Shown: positions 33,796 through 42,996, numbered from the stretch's first letter. The stretch is DNA of 64,000 nt from Streptomyces guryensis (GCF_021261325.1 NZ_JAJSBI010000006.1:186001-250000); one strand, 5' to 3'. Numbers and translations are program-made. The notes: generated by a model not told the origin, from the letters alone.

Positions 33796-35297
33796 GCGAT
33801 CGGCACCTCCTCCCCCGTGGCCGGGCTCGGGGCCTCGGTCTCCTGTGCGCGAACACGGGTGCGGCCCAGGGCCAGGGTGCCGAGGAAGGCGAGTGCGAGG
33901 GCGGCGAGGACGCCGAGGTTGGCGTAGGCCCAGGAACCGGACTTGCCGCCGAGGCCGAGCGGTTCGAGGAGGTAGCCCTGCCAACTCAGCCAACTGGCCG
34001 CGGAGTTGGTGACCAGCCCCCAGCCGAGGGCGGTTGCGGCGAGGGTGAGGAGGAGCGGGGCGGGCGGTACGTCGCCGTAGCGGCCGGCGGGGCGGTAGAG
34101 GTCCCCCTCGTCGTAGTGGCGGCGGCGCAGGGCGAGGTCGGCGAGCATGATGCCGCACCAGGCGGCGATGGGGACGCCGAGGGTCGTCAGGAAGCCCATG
34201 AACTGGGCGAGGAAGTCGTCGGCGATGAAGACGATGTAGATCGAGCCGGCGATCATCAGGACGCCGTCGACGAGCGCGGCCAGGTAGCGGGGGATCCTGA
34301 GTCCCGCCGACAGCAGGGCGAGGCCGGAGGAGTAGATGTCGAGGACCGCGCCGCCGACCAGGCCGAGCACTGCGACCACGGCGAAGGGAACGAGGAACCA
34401 GGTCGGCAGGATGGTGGTGAGGGCGCCGATGGGGTCGGCGGCGACGGCCGTGTTGAGTTGGGTGGAGGAGCCGGCCAGAAGCAGGCCGAAGACCAGCAGG
34501 AGCAGCGGGGCCACGGACGCTCCGAAGGTGGTCCAGCCGATCACGCCTCGGCTGGACGAACTCCGGGGCAGATAGCGGGAGTAGTCGGCGGCGGCGTTGA
34601 CCCAGCCGAGGCCGAAGCCGGTCATCATGAACACCAGCGCGCCGATGAACTCCTGGGCGGAGCCCGCCGGGAGGGCGCTGACGGTGCTCCAGTGGATGTG
34701 ATCGGCGACGAGCGCGATGTAGACGACGGTCAGGACGCCCGTCACCACGGTGATCACGGTCTGCAGCCGCATGATCAGGTCGAAACCCATCACGCCGCCG
34801 ATCACGGTGAGGGCGCCCACCACGATCAGCGCGACGACCTGGGTCCCGGTGCCGCCGCCCCAGCCGAGCCGACCGAAGACGGTGGCGGTCGCCATGGTGG
34901 CGAGGGAACACAGCACGGTCTCCCAGCCGACGGTGAGCACCCAGGAGATCACCGAGGGCAGCCGGTTGCCGCGCACGCCGTACGCGGCGCGGCTGAGGAC
35001 CATGGTGGGCGCCGAGCCGCGCTTGCCGGCCACCGCGATGAAGCCGCAGAGCAGGAACGAGAAGACGATGCCGGTGACGCCCGCGGTCAGCGCCTGCCAG
35101 AAGGAGATCCGGAAGCCGAGCGCGAAGGCGCCGTAACTCAGCCCGAGGATGGAGACGTTGGCGCCGAACCAGGGCCAGAACAGGGTCCGGGGGGTGCCCT
35201 TGCGCTCGGCGTCGGCGATGACGTCGAGACCGTGCGTCTCCACCTGGAGCTGTCGGCCCGCGGCTCTGTTGTCGGGAGTGTCCGGGGAGTCTGCCAT
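33792..35297 (-). CDS. NCS1-family cytosine/purine/hydantoin permease
   Basis: A 501-residue membrane protein with about twelve helices of the nucleobase-cation-symport-1 family. The N-terminal RTLFWPWFGANVSILGLSYG and the mid-protein AAADYSRYLPRS segment are standard family landmarks. It probably imports a nucleobase, thiamine-like molecule or hydantoin with a cation. The translational overlap with a cysteine hydrolase supports import-and-hydrolyse of a nitrogen source. ATG 35297 is used; a GGTAGGAC lies upstream. The final 30 residues are a hydrophilic tail. Confidence 0.87.
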   Translation of the reverse strand: MADSPDTPDNRAAGRQLQVETHGLDVIADAERKGTPRTLFWPWFGANVSILGLSYGAFALGFRISFWQALTAGVTGIVFSFLLCGFIAVAGKRGSAPTMVLSRAAYGVRGNRLPSVISWVLTVGWETVLCSLATMATATVFGRLGWGGGTGTQVVALIVVGALTVIGGVMGFDLIMRLQTVITVVTGVLTVVYIALVADHIHWSTVSALPAGSAQEFIGALVFMMTGFGLGWVNAAADYSRYLPRSSSSRGVIGWTTFGASVAPLLLLVFGLLLAGSSTQLNTAVAADPIGALTTILPTWFLVPFAVVAVLGLVGGAVLDIYSSGLALLSAGLRIPRYLAALVDGVLMIAGSIYIVFIADDFLAQFMGFLTTLGVPIAAWCGIMLADLALRRRHYDEGDLYRPAGRYGDVPPAPLLLTLAATALGWGLVTNSAASWLSWQGYLLEPLGLGGKSGSWAYANLGVLAALALAFLGTLALGRTRVRAQETEAPSPATGEEVPIA

Positions 35298-35456
35298 CGT
35301 CGTCCTACCTGTCCGGGCGGGTGTTGCCCGAAGCCTTGTCGGCCCAGGTCGGGGCGTCAAGGCTGCACCGGACGGGGGTGCCGTGCGCGACGGCGCAGAA
35401 GGGCGCGATCTGGTGAACCGCGAGGGCGGTCTCGTCCGATGAAGGGACGAACAGGC

Positions 35457-35490
35457 AAGGTCCCGGTACCCGTGCGGGCACCGGGACCTT
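35457..35490 (-). terminator. hairpin downstream of gnd
   Basis: AAGGTCCCGGT (35457-35467) pairs perfectly with ACCGGGACCTT (35480-35490) over a 12-base loop. It begins 92 bases after the gnd stop codon on the minus strand, so it may end that transcript and keep it from entering the permease operon. Confidence 0.65.
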
Positions 35491-35582
35491 CAGAAAGGAA
35501 CCGGATCGACGACCGTTTTCGTCGCGGGCACGGCCAGGACTGCGGCGAGCAGACGTTGGCGCAGGTGTGGTTGCCCGGCGGG

Positions 35583-37022
35583 TCAGGCTGTCGTTTCGGA
35601 GCGCACCGGTGCCGTCCAGTGGGTGTGGAAGGTGCCGGGGCAGTCGGTGCGGCGGTAGGTGTGGGCGCCGAAGTAGTCGCGCTGGCCCTGGAGGAGGGCC
35701 GCGGGCAGGCGGTCGGCGCGCAGGGTGTCGTAGTGGGCGAGGGCGGCGGAGAAGGCGGGGACGGGGATGCCGCGCCGGGCGGCGGAGGCGATGATCTCCC
35801 GCCAGGGGACCTGCGCGTCGGTGATCTCCATGGCGAACTCCATCTCGCCGAGCAGACTGACCAGATCGCGGTCGAAGGCGTAGGCGGCGCGGATGCGGTC
35901 GAGGAAGGCGGCGCGGATGATGCAGCCGCCGCGCCAGATCCGGGCGACGGTGCCGAGGTCGATCTTCCAGCCGTACTCGGCGGCCGCGTCCTGGATCACC
36001 TGCCGGCCCTGGTCGTAGGCGATGACCTTCGACGCGTACAGGGCGTGCTCGACCTGTGAGGTGAAGCGTTCGGCCTCGGTGCGGCTGAGCGGGGGCCGGG
36101 TGCCGCCGGGCAGGCCCGAGTAGGCGGCGCGCAGTTCACGCCGACCGGAGGCTGCGCGGGCGAAGGTGGCCTGGGCGATGGCGGTGACCGGCGAGCCCAG
36201 GTCGAGCGCGGTCTGCACGGTCCAGCGGCCGGTGCCCTTCTGGCCCGCGGCGTCCGCGACGACATCGATGAACGGGGCGCCGGTGACCGGGTCGGTGTGG
36301 GCCAGCACCTCGGCGGTGATCTCGATCAGGTAGGAGCCGAGCCGGCCCTCGTTCCAGCGGCGGAAGACGTCGGCGATCTCGGCGGGGGTGTAGCCGGCGA
36401 CCTGGCGCAGCAGGTCGTAGGCCTCCGCGATGAGCTGCATGTCGGCGTACTCGATGCCGTTGTGGACCATCTTGACGAAGTGCCCGGCGCCGTCGCTGCC
36501 GATGTGCGCGGCGCACGGCTCGCCGTCGACCTTGGCGCTGATGGCCTCGAACATCGGGCCGAGGGAGTCGTACGCCTCCGACGAGCCGCCGACCATGATC
36601 GACGGGCCTTCGAGGGCGCCCTCCTCGCCGCCGGAGACGCCGGCGCCGACGAAGTGGATGCCGCGTGCGCGCAGCGCGGCCTCGCGGCGACGGGTGTCGG
36701 CGAAGTGGGCGCCGCCCCCGTCGATGATCATGTCACCGGGCTCGAGCAGCGGGGCGAACTGGCCGATGACCGCGTCGGTGACCTCCCCCGTCTGCACCAT
36801 GATCATCAGGCGGCGGGGGCGTTCGAGGGCGGCCACGAAGTCCTCGGGCGTCTCGGCGGGGACGAACGTGCCCTCGTCGCCGTAGACCTCCATGAGCGCG
36901 CGCGTGCGGCCGGCCGTGCGGTTGTGGACGGCGACGGTGTAGCCGTTGCGGGCGAGGTTCCGCGCCAGGTTGCGGCCCATCACGCCCAGGCCGGTCACGC
37001 CGATGGCTGCGGTTGCGTTCAT
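35583..37022 (-). CDS. gnd: 6-phosphogluconate dehydrogenase, decarboxylating (NADP)
   Basis: A 479-residue oxidative pentose phosphate enzyme converting 6-phosphogluconate to ribulose-5-phosphate, CO2 and NADPH. The Rossmann motif GVTGLGVMGRNLARN is at residues 8-22; the substrate signature region is GAGVSGGEEGALEGPSIM near 128-145, and VKMVHNGIEYADMQL near 184-198 carries the catalytic lysine. The length is the long dimeric form, not the short actinobacterial type of about 300 residues. It diverges from a gap gene, placing two central-carbon genes on one control region. Confidence 0.93.
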   Translation of the reverse strand: MNATAAIGVTGLGVMGRNLARNLARNGYTVAVHNRTAGRTRALMEVYGDEGTFVPAETPEDFVAALERPRRLMIMVQTGEVTDAVIGQFAPLLEPGDMIIDGGGAHFADTRRREAALRARGIHFVGAGVSGGEEGALEGPSIMVGGSSEAYDSLGPMFEAISAKVDGEPCAAHIGSDGAGHFVKMVHNGIEYADMQLIAEAYDLLRQVAGYTPAEIADVFRRWNEGRLGSYLIEITAEVLAHTDPVTGAPFIDVVADAAGQKGTGRWTVQTALDLGSPVTAIAQATFARAASGRRELRAAYSGLPGGTRPPLSRTEAERFTSQVEHALYASKVIAYDQGRQVIQDAAAEYGWKIDLGTVARIWRGGCIIRAAFLDRIRAAYAFDRDLVSLLGEMEFAMEITDAQVPWREIIASAARRGIPVPAFSAALAHYDTLRADRLPAALLQGQRDYFGAHTYRRTDCPGTFHTHWTAPVRSETTA

Positions 37023-37218
37023 GGTGTACGTCCCTCGGTCGGTCCGGTGGCGGTCGCGGGGCGGGCGTGCCCCATGTCCGTCAGGTACGGACAGGCGGCC
37101 GGATCGTCTCGAATCCGGGCATGGACGGGTGTGACGAGTAGGTGTGACGAACCCCGCTCAAACGATCGATCAAACAGGGATTAACATATGAGCGCCGCCT
37201 AGCTCGAAAGATGGATCT

Positions 37219-38673
37219 GTGACTGTCAACGACGACTCGTTCACCAACTGGAAGACCCGCGAGGAGATCGCGGAGTCGATGATCCCGATCATCGGGAAGC
37301 TGCACCGCGAGCGGGACGTGACGGTCCTGCTGCACAGCCGCTCCTTGGTGAACAAGTCGGTGGTCAGCATCCTCAAGACGCACCGGTTCGCCCGCCAGAT
37401 CGCCGGCGAGGAGCTCTCGGTCGTCGAGACCCTGCCGTTCCTGGAGGCGCTCACCGCGCTCGACCTCGGTCCCTCGCAGATCGACATCGGCATGCTCGCG
37501 GCGACGTACAAGAGCGACGACCGCGGTCTGTCGGTGCAGGCGTTCACCGCCGAGGCTGTCGCGGGTGCCACCGGCGCCAACAAGATCGAGCGCGGCGAGG
37601 GCCGTGACGTCGTCCTGTACGGCTTCGGGCGCATCGGCCGCCTGGTGGCCCGCCTGCTGATCGAGAAGGCCGGCTCCGGCAACGGTCTGCGGCTGCGCGC
37701 GATCGTGGTGCGCGGGGGCGGCGGGCGGGCCTCCGAGGATCTCGTCAAGCGGGCCTCGCTGCTGCGCCGGGACTCCATCCACGGTCAGTTCCAGGGCACG
37801 ATCACGGTGGACGAGGCGAGCAGCACGATCTTCGCCAACGGCAACGCCATCAAGGTGATCTACGCGAACGACCCGTCCGAGGTCGACTACACCGAGTACG
37901 GCATCAACAACGCCATCCTGATCGACAACACCGGCAAGTGGCGCGACCGCGAGGGTCTCTCGCAGCACCTGCGTCCCGGTGTCGACAAGGTCGTGCTGAC
38001 CGCGCCGGGCAAGGGCGACGTCCCGAACATCGTGCACGGCGTCAACCACGACACGATCAAGCCGGACGAGCAGATCCTGTCGTGCGCGTCCTGTACCACC
38101 AACGCGATCGTGCCGCCGCTGAAGGCGATGGACGACGAGTTCGGTGTGCTGCGCGGCCATGTGGAGACGGTCCACTCGTTCACCAACGACCAGAACCTGC
38201 TGGACAACTACCACAAGGCCGACCGCCGGGGCCGTTCCGCGCCGCTGAACATGGTGATCACCGAGACCGGCGCGGCCTCCGCCGTCGCGAAGGCACTGCC
38301 GGACCTCAAGGCGCCCATCACCGGCAGCTCGATCCGCGTCCCGGTGCCGGACGTATCGATCGCGATCCTGAGCCTGCGGCTCGGCCGCGAGACCGACCGC
38401 GAGGAGGTCCTCGACCACCTGCGCAACGTGTCGCTGACCTCGCCGCTCAAGCGCCAGATCGACTTCACCACCGCTCCCGACGCGGTCTCCAGCGACTTCA
38501 TCGGCTCGCGCCACGCCTCGATCATCGATGCGGGCGCCACCAAGGTGGACGGCGACAACGCCATCCTCTACCTCTGGTACGACAACGAGTTCGGCTACTC
38601 CTGCCAGGTCATCCGGGTCGTCCAGCACGTCTCCGGGGTGGAGTACCCGACCTTCCCGAGCCCGGCGGCCTGA
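37219..38673 (+). CDS. gap: glyceraldehyde-3-phosphate dehydrogenase with N-terminal extension
   Basis: A 484-residue GAPDH about 150 residues longer than the classical form. The extra N-terminal domain (1-125) is helical and typical of a long actinobacterial and proteobacterial subgroup. The Rossmann motif GFGRIG is at 135-140 and the catalytic cysteine is C292 in SCASCTTNAI. The C-terminal WYDNEFGYSCQVIRVV is standard. GTG 37219 fixes the conserved N-terminus. As a paralogue outside the usual gap-pgk-tpi operon it may serve gluconeogenic or stress metabolism; that is inference. A long antisense open frame across it is a GC artefact. Confidence 0.92.
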   Translation: MTVNDDSFTNWKTREEIAESMIPIIGKLHRERDVTVLLHSRSLVNKSVVSILKTHRFARQIAGEELSVVETLPFLEALTALDLGPSQIDIGMLAATYKSDDRGLSVQAFTAEAVAGATGANKIERGEGRDVVLYGFGRIGRLVARLLIEKAGSGNGLRLRAIVVRGGGGRASEDLVKRASLLRRDSIHGQFQGTITVDEASSTIFANGNAIKVIYANDPSEVDYTEYGINNAILIDNTGKWRDREGLSQHLRPGVDKVVLTAPGKGDVPNIVHGVNHDTIKPDEQILSCASCTTNAIVPPLKAMDDEFGVLRGHVETVHSFTNDQNLLDNYHKADRRGRSAPLNMVITETGAASAVAKALPDLKAPITGSSIRVPVPDVSIAILSLRLGRETDREEVLDHLRNVSLTSPLKRQIDFTTAPDAVSSDFIGSRHASIIDAGATKVDGDNAILYLWYDNEFGYSCQVIRVVQHVSGVEYPTFPSPAA

Positions 38674-38684
38674 CCTCGGTGAAC

Positions 38685-38723
38685 CGTCCGGTCAAGGGTC
38701 GGCAATGACCGCTTGACCGGACG
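38685..38723 (+). terminator. 12-bp hairpin after gap
   Basis: CGTCCGGTCAAG (38685-38696) pairs perfectly with CTTGACCGGACG (38712-38723). An inner GGTC/GACC pair (38697-38700 with 38707-38710, one-base bulge) lengthens the stem. It lies 11 bases after the gap stop codon. Confidence 0.75.
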
Positions 38724-38775
38724 CCTCCGGGGAATGAATCCGGCCACAGGGGCGGGTCATCACGCTGGAGGTGCC

Positions 38776-40227
38776 GTGACCACTTCGTCGGAACCGCGGG
38801 TGTCAGGCCTGGAGATCCGCTCCATCGACTACGTCCCGCTGGACGAGCGCCACGGCAAGCTGTGGCACCTGGGCCCCCTGTGGTTCATGTCCAACGCCCA
38901 GATCGCCACACTCGCGGTGGGTCTCATCAGCATCACCGAGGGCGGCAACCTCATCTGGTCGCTGATCGCGATCGTGGCGGGCACCGTCCTCGGCACCTTC
39001 TTCATGGCCTTCCACTCGGCCCAGGGCCCGCAGCTCGGACTGCCGCAGATGATCCAGTCGCGGCCCCAGTTCGGCTATGTGGGCGCCCTGCTGGTGTGGC
39101 TTTTCGCCTACGTCCAGTACGCCGGCTTCAACGTCTTCAACACCATCCTCGCCGGTGAGGCGATGCACACCACGGTGCACGGCGGCGTCAAGCTGTGGGT
39201 GGCCGTGGTCACCGTCGTCGCCCTGGTGATCGCGCTGGTGGGCTACGACGTCATCCACCGGGCCGAGCAGTTCCTGACGTACTCCTTCCTGGTCGTCTTC
39301 GGCATCTTCACGGTGGGCGTCCTGGTCACGCTGCACTACCCGGCGGGCTCCTTCGACCTCGGCGCCTTCAAGGCCACACCGTTCCTCGCCCAGTTCGGCG
39401 TGGTCGCCGGCTACCAGATCAGCTGGGCCATCTACGTCTCCGACTACTCGCGCTACCTCCCGCCGGGCGTGACCGTCCGCAAGACCTTCTACTGGACCTA
39501 CTTCGGCTCGGCGCTGGGCGGCATCTGGCTGATGGTCCTCGGGGCGCTCCTCGCCGCGTGGGCGGGCAAGGACTTCGAGACGATCAAGTCGATCAACGCG
39601 GCGGGCGACAAGGTGTTCAGCGGGTTCGGCGCGCTGGTACTGCTCTTCGCCGTCCTGGGCCTGGTCTCCGTCACCGCGCTGAACATGTACGGCGGTTCCC
39701 TGACCCTCATCAGCGCCATCGACTCGATCAAGCGCGTGCGGCCGACGCTCGGCGTGCGGCTCGTGACCATCGGGCTGACCGCCGCGCTCTCCCTGGTCGG
39801 CGCACTGGCCGCGACCTCCAACTTCCTGGCGAACTTCAACAACTTCCTGCTGCTGGTGCTCTACCTGTTCATCCCGTGGACCGCGGTCAACCTGATGGAC
39901 TACTACGTGGTGCGCCGCGGCCACTACGCCATCGCCGAGATCTTCAACCCCCGTGGAATCTACGGCCGTTGGGGCTGGCACGGCATCATCGCCTACCTGG
40001 TGGGCTTCGCCGTCATGATCCCCTTCTTCTCCGTCGGCACCCTCTACATCGGCCCCGTCGCCCACGCGCTGGACGGAGCCGACATCTCCCTGTTCATCGG
40101 ACTGCCGGTCGCCGCGGCGCTCTACTGGGTGCTGAGCCGTTCCATCGACGTGGACGCCGAGCAGCGGCTCGCCGAGGCCGAGGCGGAGGCGCTGGAACAG
40201 GCGGCACACGAGCACCGCGAGCCCTGA
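38776..40227 (+). CDS. NCS1-family nucleobase permease
   Basis: A 483-residue membrane protein with about twelve helices of the cytosine/purine/thiamine permease family. Landmarks are IRSIDYVPLDERHGKLWHLG at the cytoplasmic N-terminus, GLPQMIQSRPQFGYVGALL (about 70-90), SWAIYVSDYSRYLPPG (about 200-216) and IPWTAVNLMDYYVVRRGHY (about 360-380). The GTG start at 38776 has GGAGG four bases upstream, while upstream ATG codons have none and fall in the gap terminator. It shares only the fold with the NCS1 protein at 33792-35297. The substrate is probably a purine, pyrimidine or thiamine precursor. Confidence 0.87.
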   Translation: MTTSSEPRVSGLEIRSIDYVPLDERHGKLWHLGPLWFMSNAQIATLAVGLISITEGGNLIWSLIAIVAGTVLGTFFMAFHSAQGPQLGLPQMIQSRPQFGYVGALLVWLFAYVQYAGFNVFNTILAGEAMHTTVHGGVKLWVAVVTVVALVIALVGYDVIHRAEQFLTYSFLVVFGIFTVGVLVTLHYPAGSFDLGAFKATPFLAQFGVVAGYQISWAIYVSDYSRYLPPGVTVRKTFYWTYFGSALGGIWLMVLGALLAAWAGKDFETIKSINAAGDKVFSGFGALVLLFAVLGLVSVTALNMYGGSLTLISAIDSIKRVRPTLGVRLVTIGLTAALSLVGALAATSNFLANFNNFLLLVLYLFIPWTAVNLMDYYVVRRGHYAIAEIFNPRGIYGRWGWHGIIAYLVGFAVMIPFFSVGTLYIGPVAHALDGADISLFIGLPVAAALYWVLSRSIDVDAEQRLAEAEAEALEQAAHEHREP

Positions 40228-40290
40228 CCGCGCCCGGGAAGCAGCGGCCCGTCCAAGACGGCCGGGAGATGTGACCCAGACCATAAGGAG

Positions 40291-40354
40291 AACGATGCCG
40301 TTTCGCTAGCCGGGAGGGCTACTCTGATCTCCAAGTGAACGAAACCGTTTCGTT
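40291..40354 (+). promoter_or_regulatory. two tandem operator-like dyads upstream of the LuxR regulator
   Basis: AACGAAACCGTTTCGTT (40338-40354) is a perfect dyad with 7-bp arms around CCG. A 14/17 match, AACGATGCCGTTTCGCT, lies at 40291-40307, exactly 47 bases upstream. Both sit within 85 bases of the regulator start codon, where an operator or autoregulatory site is expected. Confidence 0.55.
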
Positions 40355-40374
40355 TAGAGGCGGGAAGGACAGAC

Positions 40375-41082
40375 ATGGTCTCCGTACTCATCGTCAACGA
40401 CCAGTCCCTGCAACGCGTCGGCCTGCGCATGCTCCTGGCCGCCGAGCCCGACCTGACCGTGGTCGGCGAAGCGGCGAGCGCAGCCGAGGCGGTCGGCATG
40501 TGTTCCGCGCTCCGTCCGGAGGTCGTCCTGCTGGACAGCCGCCTCGCCGGTACGGACGACATCGAAGCCATCCGGCGCATCGCACGCCCCGCGCACCTCC
40601 CACGGTTCCTCCAGGCCCCCGAGGCCACCACGGCCGGCGGGCCCCCGCCCCGCGTACTGGTCCTGACCTCGACCACTCACGAGAGGCACGCCTACGCCGC
40701 GCTGCGCGCCGGAGCAGCCGGTTTCCTCCTCACGAACGCCGCTCCGGACGAACTGACCGCGGCCATCCGCGTGGTGGCCGCCGGAGACGCCGCGATCACT
40801 CCGACCCTGACCCGCGCGCTCATCGACGCCGTCCGCGAGCAGCCGACCGTCCGCCCCGCCGGGCAGGAGGCCGGACTGGACACCCTGACCGAACGCGAAC
40901 GCGACGTCCTCGCGGCGGTCGCCTCCGGCTGGTCGAACACCGAGATCGCCGTCCGGCTCTCCATCGCCCCGACGACGGTGAAGTCCCACGTCAGCCACAT
41001 CCTCGCCAAGATCGGCGCCCGCGCCCGCGTCCAGGCGGTGGCCTTCGCCTACGAGTCCGGGCTGATACGGCCGGCAGCCTGA
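40375..41082 (+). CDS. orphan LuxR/NarL regulator with atypical receiver
   Basis: A 235-residue protein with an N-terminal receiver domain (about 1-140) and a C-terminal LuxR helix-turn-helix (about 168-230: LTERERDVLAAVASGWSNTE, then TTVKSHVSHILAKIG). The phosphoacceptor position D54 (VVLLDSRL) is present, but the first acidic residue is asparagine (N8 in LIVNDQ), and the conserved lysine is threonine (T120 in GFLLTNAAPDEL). About 20 extra Pro/Ala-rich residues (71-92) interrupt the domain. No sensor kinase is adjacent. It is likely controlled by ligand or dimerisation and not by phosphorylation. Tandem dyads upstream suggest autoregulation. Confidence 0.83.
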   Translation: MVSVLIVNDQSLQRVGLRMLLAAEPDLTVVGEAASAAEAVGMCSALRPEVVLLDSRLAGTDDIEAIRRIARPAHLPRFLQAPEATTAGGPPPRVLVLTSTTHERHAYAALRAGAAGFLLTNAAPDELTAAIRVVAAGDAAITPTLTRALIDAVREQPTVRPAGQEAGLDTLTERERDVLAAVASGWSNTEIAVRLSIAPTTVKSHVSHILAKIGARARVQAVAFAYESGLIRPAA

Positions 41083-41145
41083 CGCCCGGGGAGTGCGCGG
41101 GTGGCCCGGCTCGGGGCGTTCGGCGGCGGCTGTCTCCGCGGGCCG

Positions 41146-41787
41146 TCAGCAGCGAGGGCGAGACGAGGAGGACGGTGCGGCGCCGTCGGCGGCGGCGAGG
41201 TACTGGGAGGAAATCCGGTACACACCAGGCTCGTCGACGGTCAGCCGGGTGAACTCGCCCTGCTTCCGCAGGCAGCCGCCTTCGGCGTGCAGCCACGGCG
41301 AGTACGCCACCTTCACGCTCACCGAGCCGCGCCGCCGCATCCGCACCTCCAGCCCGGCGTCCGAGGCGCGGACCACGGCGGCGGGCGGCGACATCACTGG
41401 CACTGCGTCTCGCACCCGGTACACCTGCCAGTGCGCATCGCTCCACACCGGCTCCAGCCAGGCCGGCCGACCGCGCACCGGGCTCGCCTCCGCCTCCCCG
41501 TACCGGTCGGTCTCGGCGTCCGGCAGTACCACGAAGCCCACGGCCCACCCGTTCAGCCAGGCCCGGTACGTCTGCGCCGAGAACGTCCCGTCGTAGAAGA
41601 GGCGGCCGCGCTCCATGTCCACCGAGTCGCCGTGCCGGGCGGCGAACCGTGCTCATGTCTCCTGGGCCGCGAGGTCACCGCCGCCGTTGGCCAGGAAGAA
41701 CGCCCACACGAGATACGGCGGCAGCATCGTCACGGTGGCCAGTAGCGGCACACGGCAGCTCCGGAATCGGGCGAGGGCCGGCGGCAC
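41146..41787 (-). pseudogene. polytopic membrane protein with internal deletion
   Basis: A minus-strand remnant. The 5' part reads ARFRSCRVPLLATVTMLPPY then LVWAFFLANGGGDLAAQE, an N-terminal membrane helix, and stops at a TGA at 41653. Just downstream, in another frame, RFAARHGDSVDMERGRLFYD opens a 158-residue stretch (GTFSAQTYRAWLNGWAVGFV, later RRRGSVSVKVAYSPWLHAEG) that looks like the soluble C-terminal domain of a large membrane protein. The two ends meet near 41645-41655, so several hundred central codons, including most membrane helices, seem to be missing. The family resembles unassigned actinobacterial membrane proteins. The 158-codon part could still be translated from ATG 41622. Confidence 0.5.
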
Positions 41788-42216
41788 GGTCCGCCCCGCT
41801 CGCGAGAAGCGTCCTGCTGGGGCGCGGCGACCAGTTCGACAACAGCGGTCATGGGGGGCGACAACTTCGTTCTGGGATGGGCCGGCCCGAGCGACTCCAG
41901 GCTTGCCTCGACGCACGGCGGACCGCCCCGCGGAACACGCGTCCGCGCTGCTCAGGGCCGCCTCGGCGGATCTCTGAATTCTTTGCCGCGGCCGTCGCCC
42001 TCGACATCGGCCGTTCGGCCGAGCCGACCGCCCCGCGGCGTTGCAGAACCGGCTGTCCGGCGGAGGCATCGCCCCTGTTCCGCCCCTATGTCCCGGTCGT
42101 GCGTCTCGGAACTCCCGCGGAATTGTCCGTGATAAGTAACAGGCGGATCCCGGAGCAACCTTTCTCCGTCCTGACAGATGCACAAGAACCACCGGGATGA
42201 CAGGGGCGGGGCAGAC
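41788..42216. other. intergenic region, no gene seen
   Basis: About 430 bases between the deleted membrane-protein remnant and the polysaccharide deacetylase. Short open frames on both strands lack ribosome sites and coherent amino-acid composition. A TGATAAGTAACAGG stretch near 42130-42144 is unusually AT-rich and may be part of the deacetylase promoter. Confidence 0.45.
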
Positions 42217-42996
42217 ATGGCGCGGCATGGCGGGCGGGGATGGTACGGCCGGGTATTCGCGGCGGCGGTCGGGGTGACGGCGGTGGCGGCGGCCACCTCG
42301 GTGTGGACCGCGCAGGCCGGCCCCTTCAGCGAGCAGCACTCGGGCGCCTCGGCGCACCGCTCCTCGGCGGCTGCCGGTGCCGGCCGGAAGCCGGTGGCGG
42401 TGAGCATCGTCCATGCCTCGGACCAGGGCGCGGAGGGCGTCAACATCACCATTGACGACGGGCCGGACCCGGTCTGGACCCCGCAGGTCCTGCAGGTGCT
42501 GAAGGACAACGGTGTGAAGGCCACCTTCTGCATGATCGGCACTCAGGCCCAGGCGCACCCGGACCTGGTCAAGGCCGTGGTAGCGGCCGGGCACCGGCTG
42601 TGCGACCACACGGTCTCGCACGACACCACCATGGACAAGAAGCCCAACTCCTACCAGTCCAAGGAGATCCTGGACGCCGCCTCCATGATCACCAAGGCTT
42701 CCGGGGGCGTCCGGCCGCTGTACTACCGGGCCCCGGGCGGCGCTTTCACGCCCTACAGCAGGCAACTCGCCGCCTCGCAGGGGATGCGGCCGCTGGGCTG
42801 GAACGTGGACTCCAAGGACTTCGAGCGCCCCGGCACCGCCGCCATCATCGCCACCGTCAAGAACGAGCTCTCCAACGGCCCGACGATCCTCTTCCACGAT
42901 GCCGGTGGAGACCGTTCCCAGACCGTGGCGGCCCTGCGCGAGATCCTGCCGTGGCTGAAGCAGCAGGGGCATTCCTTCGGCTTCCCGGTGCGCTGA
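42217..42996 (+). CDS. secreted polysaccharide deacetylase (NodB domain)
   Basis: A 259-residue exported carbohydrate esterase family 4 protein. An N-terminal hydrophobic segment with a basic start (ARHGGRGWYGRVFAAAVGVT, cleavage or anchor near residue 35) is followed by the NodB domain (about 70-255). The motifs are TIDDGPDP (catalytic base and metal aspartates), HTVSHDTT (metal histidines), and a later YYRAPGGAF arginine motif. The substrate is likely peptidoglycan GlcNAc/MurNAc or chitin. ATG 42217 starts the signal; an upstream TTG-like extension to 42178 is less likely. It is convergent with the sigma-CAP gene 29 bases away. Confidence 0.86.
   Translation: MARHGGRGWYGRVFAAAVGVTAVAAATSVWTAQAGPFSEQHSGASAHRSSAAAGAGRKPVAVSIVHASDQGAEGVNITIDDGPDPVWTPQVLQVLKDNGVKATFCMIGTQAQAHPDLVKAVVAAGHRLCDHTVSHDTTMDKKPNSYQSKEILDAASMITKASGGVRPLYYRAPGGAFTPYSRQLAASQGMRPLGWNVDSKDFERPGTAAIIATVKNELSNGPTILFHDAGGDRSQTVAALREILPWLKQQGHSFGFPVR

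Noticed and set aside
37081..38628. 515-codon open frame antisense to gap
   Set aside because: It mirrors the GAPDH gene, has low-complexity Arg/Gly/Asp composition and no ribosome site; a product of GC-rich third positions.
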